Shown here: positions 34,364-40,117 of the stretch, one piece after another
Position numbering within the stretch: position 1 is the stretch's first letter
Layout: every line of letters starts with the position of its first letter
Assembly (NCBI GenBank): GCA_003166915.1
Contig: PMUK01000228.1
Coordinates: 1,212 to 45,729, forward strand
DNA: 44,518 nt
Source of the DNA: Candidatus Cybelea palsarum
Lineage (GTDB): Bacteria; Vulcanimicrobiota; Vulcanimicrobiia; Vulcanimicrobiales; Vulcanimicrobiaceae
Direction: 5' to 3'
The notes under the pieces: generated by a model
Database searches by the model: none
Seen by the model: the letters and a program-made list of their open reading frames with translations, nothing else
Told to the model about the DNA's origin: nothing
Translations under genes and position numbers: made by a program

Positions 34364-34438
34364 TCACGACGACCCTGCCACATGCATACGCATGCCGCAC
34401 ATCGAGAACATCATTATGCCACTCGCAGGTTGAGACAT
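34364..34438 (-). CDS. methionine-rich leader peptide of the hom-metX operon
   Basis: A 24-codon ORF, ATG at 34438-34436 and TGA at 34366-34364, too short for normal gene calling. Met codons lie at positions 1, 9, 10, 13, 16 and 18; Cys is codon 14. Six Met in 24 is far above the usual 2-3 percent. It stands between a strong-looking promoter and a hairpin before hom, whose operon makes methionine. The ATG falls at or within about 3 nt of the predicted transcription start, so it would be translated as a leaderless message. I infer that ribosome stalling at the Met codons under methionine shortage controls termination downstream. No homologue of the peptide is known to me. Confidence 0.7.
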   Translation of the reverse strand: MSQPASGIMMFSMCGMRMHVAGSS

Positions 34439-34445
34439 GGTCCGA

Positions 34446-34474
34446 AGATTAGCATCTGCGCGGGCTGCTGTCAA
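34446..34474 (-). promoter_or_regulatory. promoter of the methionine operon
   Basis: On the minus strand the -35 is TTGACA (34474-34469, full consensus), the spacer 17 bp, and the -10 TAATCT (34451-34446), preceded by TGC as an extended -10. The start site is expected at 34436-34441, i.e. at the ATG of the Met-rich leader ORF. The divergent gene at 34516 begins 42 bp beyond the -35. Confidence 0.75.
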
Positions 34475-34515
34475 GGAAAGGTAAGAATCGTCCCGTGAGT
34501 GGGTAAAACGCTTGG

Positions 34516-35070
34516 ATGAAGATTGCGGTTTTTGGCTCGGACGCTCGCGCGGTCGCCATCGGCAAGCTCCTGGTCGATGCGGGATATCGCGTCTGCTTCG
34601 GCGATGCGGCTGGCGAGAGTCAGGCCGAGGCGGCGGCCCGGCAGGCGGGGGGCGTCGCGGACACGCCCTACAACGATGCGGCCTCGTGCGAGATGTTGAT
34701 TTTCGCCGGCTCGCGCGCCGATCTCGACAATCTGCTAACGGTAGCGGGCTGCATCTCGCCCAACGCAGTGGTCGTCGACGCCATGGAAGGCACGGATGGA
34801 GACGGGGCGGACGTGCTCGTCCACAAACTCAATACGCACCGAGTCATCCGCGCCCTGATCGTGGCGCCGCAGGTTAATGCCAACATTCCGTACTGCGGCG
34901 ACGATGCCGATGCAATGACCGTGTTCGAGGAGGTCTTTCGCACCGCGGGGTGCCTGACGACGTATCGTGGTCCCCTCGCCAAGGCCGGCGAGATCACTCT
35001 TCCAGGCACGGAAGAGACGGGCGAAGCGTCGTTCAAAGGCGTCAAATCCGCGAATACCGTTAGCACGTAA
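34516..35070 (+). CDS. NADPH-dependent F420 reductase-like / NADP-binding protein
   Basis: A 184-residue Rossmann protein. The nucleotide motif is degenerate (IAVFGSDARAVAIGKLL in place of GxGxxG). SRADLDNLL and VVVDAMEG follow the layout of the NADP-binding domain shared by F420:NADP oxidoreductases and pyrroline-5-carboxylate reductases. The C-terminal half (VAPQVNANIPYCGDDADAM then LTTYRGPLAKAGEI) matches the F420 reductase group in arrangement. Activity is uncertain because of the altered motif. There is no Shine-Dalgarno, and a TAAAAC 6 nt before the ATG suggests a leaderless message. It diverges from the Met leader. Confidence 0.6.
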   Translation: MKIAVFGSDARAVAIGKLLVDAGYRVCFGDAAGESQAEAAARQAGGVADTPYNDAASCEMLIFAGSRADLDNLLTVAGCISPNAVVVDAMEGTDGDGADVLVHKLNTHRVIRALIVAPQVNANIPYCGDDADAMTVFEEVFRTAGCLTTYRGPLAKAGEITLPGTEETGEASFKGVKSANTVST

Positions 35071-35094
35071 CCGCGAGGCAGGCTCCGTCTGCCC

Positions 35095-35115
35095 GCCGGC
35101 AAACGCTTTGCCGGC
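35095..35115 (+). repeat. inverted repeat just before the glycosylase start
   Basis: GCCGGCAAA (35095-35103) and TTTGCCGGC (35107-35115) pair perfectly around CGC. A weaker GGCAG/CTGCC pair lies directly upstream. With no T-run it is more likely a structure near the start codon than a terminator for the preceding gene. Confidence 0.55.
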
Positions 35116-35121
35116 AAATCC

Positions 35122-36036
35122 ATGGCGTTCGCCGTTGCTCAGTACGAAGTGCCGGTTGCCGAACCGTATCGCCTCGATCTTACCGTGAGCGTGCTGAGGC
35201 GCTTGTCAACAAATCTCGTGGACGTGCTCATGCCGGAAGGCGTCTATCTGCGCGTGCTTGGGGATGCCGATCGACCGATGCTGGTACGGGTTTCTTCCCA
35301 GCAGCGGGGCACGCTCTTCGTGAGGCTCGATGGCGAACGCCGCGCCCACCGGCGCGCTCTAGAAACGGTGCACCGAATGCTCGGCACCGACCGCACGCTC
35401 CGAGAGTTCGACCGGGGCGCCGAGCGCATCCCATGGCTGCGCCCGCTGGCGCTGCGCATGCGGGGCGTCAAGCCGCCGCGCTATCCGACGCTTTGGGAGG
35501 CCTGCGTGAACGCAATCGTTTTTCAGCAGGTGAGTATCCATGCCGCCAGCGCGATCCTGCGACGCTACGTCGTCGCACTTGGTTCGCCATTCGAATTACG
35601 CAATGGACCTGCATTGCACGCGTTCCCGGACACCGAGGTCACGCTTCGCGCAAACGATGACGTGCTGCGTGCCGCCGGTTTGAGCACGAACAAGATCGCG
35701 GCGTTACGCCGCGTCGCCGAGGCTCTCGTCTCCGGGACGCTTGACGAGCGAATGCTGGAAGAACGTTCCAGCGTTGAGGCGGCGGCATTGCTTCGCTCGA
35801 TCAAAGGCATAGGGCCGTGGACGGCAACGGTCATCCTGCTGCGGGGACTCGGCCGGCTCGACGTGTTTCCAATGAACGACTCAGGTGTCGCCCGCGGCTT
35901 AACGTTCGTGGGCGGCTCGCCACCGCAGATCGAGAACGTGCTCGACGTACTCGGATCGCAGCGAGGAATGCTCTACTATCATCTCTTGCTCGCCCGGCTC
36001 GAAGCGCGCGGCGAGCTTGGCCCTAGGAACCTCTAA
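35122..36036 (+). CDS. AlkA-type DNA-3-methyladenine glycosylase
   Basis: A 304-residue base-excision repair enzyme of the HhH-GPD superfamily. Residues 1-110 match the AlkA-like N-terminal domain. The helix-hairpin-helix is IKGIGPWTATVILL (about 231-244), followed by the catalytic region RLDVFPMNDSGV with the essential Asp near 254. VFQQVSIHAASAI is a family block before it. It removes alkylated purines. A 9-bp perfect inverted repeat (35095-35115) ends 6 nt before the ATG and may limit initiation. No clear ribosome binding site. Confidence 0.88.
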   Translation: MAFAVAQYEVPVAEPYRLDLTVSVLRRLSTNLVDVLMPEGVYLRVLGDADRPMLVRVSSQQRGTLFVRLDGERRAHRRALETVHRMLGTDRTLREFDRGAERIPWLRPLALRMRGVKPPRYPTLWEACVNAIVFQQVSIHAASAILRRYVVALGSPFELRNGPALHAFPDTEVTLRANDDVLRAAGLSTNKIAALRRVAEALVSGTLDERMLEERSSVEAAALLRSIKGIGPWTATVILLRGLGRLDVFPMNDSGVARGLTFVGGSPPQIENVLDVLGSQRGMLYYHLLLARLEARGELGPRNL

Positions 36037-36038
36037 GG

Positions 36039-36062
36039 AACCTCGGATTAATCAGAGGTTTT
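36039..36062 (+). terminator. short terminator between convergent genes
   Basis: AACCTC (36039-36044) pairs with GAGGTT (36055-36060), followed by TTC, giving TTTT at 36059-36062. GGAACCTC is present twice in tandem here. It would close the glycosylase gene, whose TAA is at 36034-36036; the convergent uppS ends at 36063. Confidence 0.4.
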
Positions 36063-36755
36063 CTAAGTGCCGTAGCGGCGTTGACGTAGCGCGTAGTCGT
36101 CGAGCGCGGCTTTAAGCTCGACCTCGCCAAAATCCGGCCAGTACGTCTCGGTCGCCCAAAACTCCGCGTAGGCGGCTTGAAACAACAGGAAGTTCGAGAG
36201 GCGCAGCTCGCCGCCGGTTCGGATGACCAGATCGGGATCGGGGAGGCCGGCCGTGTACAGCCGGCTTTCGACCGCGTGCTCGTCGATAGAGTCCACGTCG
36301 CGCAGTCCGGCATTTACTTCGCGAACCAACGCGCGGACGGCATCGCCGATCTCGCGGCGCGCTCCGTAGTCGATTGCGAGATTGAGCGTCACCTCATCGT
36401 TGCCGGCCGTCTTCGCGACGAGCTCGGCAAGAGCGCCGCGAGCCGCGGCGGGAAGCCGGTCGCTTCGCCCGCAGAGCCGAACGCGTACGCCTTCGCGAGC
36501 AAGGGTGCGCAGTTCGCCGCTCGCCGCCGCAATGCACAGGCCCATCAGCAGCTCGACTTCGCCGGACGGCCGCTTCCAGTTTTCCTCGGAAAAAGCAAAT
36601 GCAGTGACGATCCGGATCCTCGCCTGCCGCGCGGCCCGCAACGTTCGGCGCAGCGCCGCGACGCCACGCTGGTAACCGTACGCGATCGGAAGCTTTCGCT
36701 CGCGCGCCCACCGACGATTGCCATCCATGATGATCGCAATGTGATGCGGGATCAC
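36063..36755 (-). CDS. uppS: isoprenyl transferase / undecaprenyl diphosphate synthase
   Basis: A 230-residue cis-prenyltransferase that extends farnesyl diphosphate with isopentenyl diphosphate to make the lipid carrier for peptidoglycan. Signatures: IAIIMDGNRRWA with the catalytic Asp11, HRxG-like YGYQRGV (the usual His is Tyr here), FAFSEENWKRP, and DLVIRTGGELRLSNFL. The start is GTG 36755, overlapping the TGA of the winged-helix gene as GTGA. The essential enzyme is last in an operon behind a membrane protein and a regulator. Length is a little short (usual 240-260). Confidence 0.92.
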   Translation of the reverse strand: MIPHHIAIIMDGNRRWARERKLPIAYGYQRGVAALRRTLRAARQARIRIVTAFAFSEENWKRPSGEVELLMGLCIAAASGELRTLAREGVRVRLCGRSDRLPAAARGALAELVAKTAGNDEVTLNLAIDYGARREIGDAVRALVREVNAGLRDVDSIDEHAVESRLYTAGLPDPDLVIRTGGELRLSNFLLFQAAYAEFWATETYWPDFGEVELKAALDDYALRQRRYGT

Positions 36756-37117
36756 GTCGTCGCCAGCTTCGGTCTCGTGACCGAGGTCACCGATCGTTCG
36801 TGCACGTCGCGCACGACCGACTCCAGCTCGTCAACGTATGCGAGAAAACGTTCGCGGCCTCGTTTGGTGATGCGATAGATCGTCGACGGACGGCCGGCTC
36901 CCCGCTGCTTATCCGTCGCCACGATTCCGACTTCCGCGAGCGCGTGAAGATGCCGGTTCAAATTGCCGTCGGTCAAATCGCACGCGCTCTGCAGCTCCGT
37001 AAAGCACAGTCCGTCGGGATGCGCGATCAAACACGTACAGATCGCGAGCCTTCCTCGCTCGTGAAAGATTCGCTCGAGCCCGGCGTAGGCAAACGGCGCT
37101 TGTGGTGACGTACTCAC
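36752..37117 (-). CDS. winged-helix transcriptional regulator (HTH_27 type)
   Basis: A 121-residue DNA-binding protein. I start it at GTG 37117, which overlaps the stop of the upstream membrane protein gene as GTGA; a longer open frame exists but runs inside that gene. The winged helix covers LAICTCLIAHPDGLCFTEL, DLTDGNLNRHLHALAEVGIV and the wing RPSTIYRITKRGRERF. Regulators of this type often sit next to a small polytopic membrane protein. A perfect palindrome over the operon's promoter is a natural candidate for its operator. Effector unknown. Confidence 0.85.
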   Translation of the reverse strand: MSTSPQAPFAYAGLERIFHERGRLAICTCLIAHPDGLCFTELQSACDLTDGNLNRHLHALAEVGIVATDKQRGAGRPSTIYRITKRGRERFLAYVDELESVVRDVHERSVTSVTRPKLATT

Positions 37118-37713
37118 GAAGCGCGATCGAGCCAGATCAGATAGCCGATGGCGAGCTGGCCTGCTCCGAATCCAATCGGCATCACCCACCAGGCGAGGGC
37201 AACGGCGTCGAACGGGCTAGCCAGAAATACCATGGCGAGCAGCGCGAATCCGACCGTTACACCAAACGTCGAAGCCGGGATCGCGCCGCGTGAGGCGAAA
37301 AGTCCGATCGCATAAAAGGCGAACCAGGTCCCCGGCAGCAGCGCGAATGCCGAATGCCCGACGAGCGCAAAGGTAAGCGCGCCGCCCAAGACGATGCTCG
37401 GTGCAATGGAGAGCGCGGCGGTACGAAAACGACTGCGAGCGCCGGGTGCACGGTGCTCGAGGAGCCACACGGCTACCGCGCCGTAGTTGAGCGCCAGCGC
37501 GACGGCTAAACACGAGAGCCAGATCGTGAGATAGGCGTGCAACCCCTCCGAGGTTACCGGCATCGGCACGATTCGCAGCTGAAGAAACGCGACGATAAAT
37601 GCTGCGATGCCGCTGCCCGCGGCTGCGAGACCCGAATAGCCTTCGAAGCGCTGCAGCGCCGCGAGCCGGTCGCGGACTTCCGCAAGATCGGAAAGCGCTC
37701 GCTGCAGTTCCAT
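37114..37713 (-). CDS. polytopic membrane protein of unknown function
   Basis: A 199-residue protein with an N-terminal soluble helix (LSDLAEVRDRLAALQRFEG) and about five to six membrane segments (around residues 30-48, 63-85, 98-115, 120-140, 145-165 and 172-192). No transporter or enzyme motif seen. It is the first gene of a three-gene operon with a winged-helix regulator and uppS, each overlapping by 4 nt. Its ATG lies about 1 nt from the predicted transcription start, so translation would be leaderless. It may work in sensing or membrane homeostasis with the regulator, but this is a guess. Confidence 0.75.
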   Translation of the reverse strand: MELQRALSDLAEVRDRLAALQRFEGYSGLAAAGSGIAAFIVAFLQLRIVPMPVTSEGLHAYLTIWLSCLAVALALNYGAVAVWLLEHRAPGARSRFRTAALSIAPSIVLGGALTFALVGHSAFALLPGTWFAFYAIGLFASRGAIPASTFGVTVGFALLAMVFLASPFDAVALAWWVMPIGFGAGQLAIGYLIWLDRAS

Positions 37714-37718
37714 TATTT

Positions 37719-37735
37719 ACTTTGTATCACAAAGT
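37719..37735. promoter_or_regulatory. perfect 17-bp palindromic operator candidate
   Basis: ACTTTGT-ATC-ACAAAGT is a perfect inverted repeat with 7-bp arms. It covers the whole -10 region (37721-37726) of the promoter for the membrane protein/regulator/uppS operon. A repressor bound here would block RNA polymerase; the winged-helix protein of the same operon is the obvious candidate. Confidence 0.65.
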
Positions 37736-37749
37736 TGCCTTCGAGACAA
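37721..37749 (-). promoter_or_regulatory. promoter of the membrane protein-regulator-uppS operon
   Basis: On the minus strand TTGTCT (37749-37744), 17-bp spacer, TACAAA (37726-37721). The predicted start at about 37714 is next to the ATG at 37713, so the transcript would be leaderless. No Shine-Dalgarno is present. Confidence 0.55.
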
Positions 37750-37828
37750 GAGCGAAACGTCCAGAAAACGAAACGGAGCGCAGAATCGTATGATGGCTTA
37801 GCCGCACGTCGCGGCGCTTACGCTGGCC

Positions 37829-38875
37829 CTACCGGGCAACGCTCACGGCGACGGGATAGCTGATCCCGTGGCTGATCGAACTCTCTAACGTAAGATTCGA
37901 GGCGGCATAGATCGAGACGCCGCTTGGACACGAGTTGGTCACATATAAGTTACCAGTCGTGCTAAGGGTCATGGCGCTCGGGCATTGGATGCCGTCCGAC
38001 TGGACGGCCACGCGAGCCAGCGTCGTTTCATCGTACGCGCTCAGGGTCTTTCTCGCATAGTCGAGGACGTACAGGTCGCCCGCACTGGAGATAAGGGCGA
38101 TCGGCTTGGCCACCCCTTTCGTGATCTGCCGCGGGTGTTTTCGCTTCTCGAATGGATAAATCGAGATCGACCTGCTTCGCTGATTGGCCACGTAAAGGTT
38201 GTTGGCCGAATCCACCGCCAGCGACGCCGGCCCCGCCACGTCTTGTTTGAAAGTCTCCATCGGCTTGGTTTTACCGGGCGCGTACATGGTGACAGTGTTG
38301 CTGTCAAAGTTCGCGACGTAGAGGTTGCGGCCGCTATCGAATGCGAGCGCCTCGGGGCCGCGAACTCCCTGCGTGAGCGTTTCCGCCGGTGATGTGGATC
38401 CTCGCGCGTAGATGGTGACCGTATCTCCGCCGTTATTTGCGACGTAGAGCTTGCCCGAACGATCGATCGCCAATGCAAACGGCCCGTACACGCCGTTGAC
38501 GATCGTTCGCGCGGGGTTACTGTTACCCGGCGAGTAAACCGATACTGTGCTGGTAAGGCTCCCGCTGGGAGTGCCGTAGTTACCGACGTACAGGTTTCCC
38601 GCGTTATCCAGCGTCAGCGAGTTAGGAAAGGAGATGCCGCTCGAGATCGTGCGGCCCGGTGACTTCTTGCCGGGCGCAAAAACCGAAATCGTGCTCGCGT
38701 AATAGTTCGCGACATAGAACGTGCCGCTCGTCATGGGAACCCCAAGGCTTCCAGCTTGCGCACCAGTACGAGCGAGCGACGCGCTCGGCGGGATTCCTGC
38801 GTCTTTGCCCGCGGAGCACGCAACAAGCAGTAAAGTGAGGAGTAGTCCCCTACAAAAAAACCCGCAGCGCGGCAT
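37829..38875 (-). CDS. NHL/beta-propeller lipoprotein
   Basis: A 348-residue lipoprotein (lipobox LVAC, about residue 20) with AAAGGG 9 nt before the ATG. It is the most regular propeller here. Each blade has the form GNLYVGNYG...SVYSPGNSNPARTI, repeated about six times as KLYVANNGGDTVTIYARGS, NLYVANFDSNTVTMYAPGK and NLYVANQRSRSISIYPFEK. The repeated [VI]-x-[VI]-[YF]-x-x-G turn followed by -P-x-x-T-[IL] is shared with the lipoproteins at 15808 and 16848. It probably binds a ligand or polymer at the cell surface; no catalytic residues are apparent. Confidence 0.8.
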   Translation of the reverse strand: MPRCGFFCRGLLLTLLLVACSAGKDAGIPPSASLARTGAQAGSLGVPMTSGTFYVANYYASTISVFAPGKKSPGRTISSGISFPNSLTLDNAGNLYVGNYGTPSGSLTSTVSVYSPGNSNPARTIVNGVYGPFALAIDRSGKLYVANNGGDTVTIYARGSTSPAETLTQGVRGPEALAFDSGRNLYVANFDSNTVTMYAPGKTKPMETFKQDVAGPASLAVDSANNLYVANQRSRSISIYPFEKRKHPRQITKGVAKPIALISSAGDLYVLDYARKTLSAYDETTLARVAVQSDGIQCPSAMTLSTTGNLYVTNSCPSGVSIYAASNLTLESSISHGISYPVAVSVAR

Positions 38876-38950
38876 TCATAGCCCTTTCTTGACTAAAAAC
38901 GATGGTGAACGAAAACAATGGCCAACCTTCGCCGCAACGCGGAGGTCCGC

Positions 38951-39358
38951 CTAGACGTACGCCACAACGGCCACCGACGCCGCGGCGGTGATGACGTCTT
39001 CCAGCAGTCCCGCAGGTACGCGTCCGATCAGTGTAATGGCCCGCGAACGGATGGCCAATCCGACGTAAGCCCCGATAATGGCGGCGACGGCGCCGGCCAG
39101 CGCCGGGCCCGCAACGGGCGTACCGCTCAGCGATGCCACCGTCCATCCGCAAAAGGCTCCGCTGCACCCCCGAGCGATCAAGCCGGCCGGACGCGTGCGC
39201 GCAGGGGTTTTGGGATAAAGGTCGCCGACGTATTCGACGAGCGCGAGTACGCCTAAGGCATACGCCAAAGGTGAATCGCGCCGCATGAGCCACAAGACGG
39301 CCGGAGCCGTGAACGTGCGCAATCCGGCAAGAAATCCCAGGAGGATTGCGACGAGCAC
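38951..39358 (-). CDS. DUF4126-like small membrane protein
   Basis: A 135-residue, Ala/Gly-rich protein starting at GTG 39358 with AGGAGG 8 nt upstream. Membrane-spanning or re-entrant segments lie at about residues 2-25, 35-45, 66-95 and 115-134. The layout GFLAGLRTFTAPAVLWL at the N-terminus and the ALVEYVGDLYPKTPARTRP block match DUF4126-type proteins, whose role is unknown. It precedes the propeller lipoprotein gene by 75 nt on the same strand. Confidence 0.7.
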   Translation of the reverse strand: MLVAILLGFLAGLRTFTAPAVLWLMRRDSPLAYALGVLALVEYVGDLYPKTPARTRPAGLIARGCSGAFCGWTVASLSGTPVAGPALAGAVAAIIGAYVGLAIRSRAITLIGRVPAGLLEDVITAAASVAVVAYV

Positions 39359-39526
39359 CCCGGCTACCTCCTAACGAAGTAGAGCAATGAAGGGAAGCTG
39401 GCGTTCGCGCCAAGGTTCCGAAAGCCTCGCCCCTCTTTTTGGGTTGCGAGCGATGAACGAGGATGGGTCTGGTCACTCCGTGCCGGTCCAAAGGGCGCCA
39501 GGCAAGCAAGGGCGTAACTCTACCAG

Positions 39527-39550
39527 GCGCGGGAGCCGCGCTTTACTTTA
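39527..39550 (+). other. GC hairpin with T-rich tail upstream of a secreted protein gene
   Basis: GCGCGG-GAG-CCGCGC (39527-39541) is followed by TTTACTTTAT, and the AGAGGAG ribosome binding site starts a few bases later. It resembles a short terminator placed inside the leader of the gene at 39566. The remaining intergenic sequence (39359-39526) holds a UUCG-capped hairpin (39399-39412) but no gene. Confidence 0.35.
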
Positions 39551-39565
39551 TAAGAGGAGCCCCTA

Positions 39566-40099
39566 GTGAAATATTTGCCTCGCTATATTCCAGCACTTTT
39601 TGCATTTGGTCTCATCGCTTTGAGCGCCGGCCCGGCGCCTGCGTTCCAGACACCGGAGTGGCAGCACGGCAACGGCCAAAACCTTACCGGGCAGTACTCC
39701 GGATCGGTAAGCGACAGTGTTCTCGGCTCGGGCACGGCCATCGCTAATTTCGCTGGCGACGGCGGCGGCCTCGGCGGCTATTTCGTCTTCACGTTTGGAA
39801 GCGCGAACTACGATAACCCGACGATCGCAAGCGGCGGCCGTGACGGTCTGCAGGCCAACCGCGGCCGGGGCGGCCACGACTATGTATTTGGCGCTTTCGA
39901 ATCGACGATCGCCAGCACGGCTTGTGAGTTTTACTACTCCGCCTCGTACAGGTCGTCGGACAACGAGCTCACCGGAAGCTATAAGGCGGTCAACGGATGC
40001 TCTGGTGAAACCGGCATCTTCACGCTGACGCAGCAGTGTTACTACAGCAGCGGTAGAGAACAGAACGTTCGTCGCGAGGCCGGCCTCGGTCACTGCTAA
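39566..40099 (+). CDS. secreted Gly-rich protein of unknown function
   Basis: A 177-residue exported protein starting at GTG with AGAGGAG upstream. The signal peptide ends near PAPAFQ (about residue 27). The mature domain begins NLTGQYSGSVSDS and alternates Gly-rich turns with beta strands (GGLGGYFVFTF, LTGSYKAVNGC). Four Cys residues are suited to two disulfides. No family recognised. It stands alone between divergent and convergent neighbours. Confidence 0.65.
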   Translation: MKYLPRYIPALFAFGLIALSAGPAPAFQTPEWQHGNGQNLTGQYSGSVSDSVLGSGTAIANFAGDGGGLGGYFVFTFGSANYDNPTIASGGRDGLQANRGRGGHDYVFGAFESTIASTACEFYYSASYRSSDNELTGSYKAVNGCSGETGIFTLTQQCYYSSGREQNVRREAGLGHC

Positions 40100-40117
40100 C
40101 CTTTCGTCATCGAAGTG

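Noticed and set aside
34256-34500. SAM riboswitch in the hom leader
   Set aside because: I looked for a SAM-I or SAM-II type core and did not see one. The region is better explained by a Met-rich ORF and two alternative helices. A covariance-model search would settle it.
39359-39565. Cobalamin or other known riboswitch in the gap between two divergent genes
   Set aside because: A GAAGCTGGCG stretch recalled part of a cobalamin element, but the remaining conserved boxes are missing on both strands.
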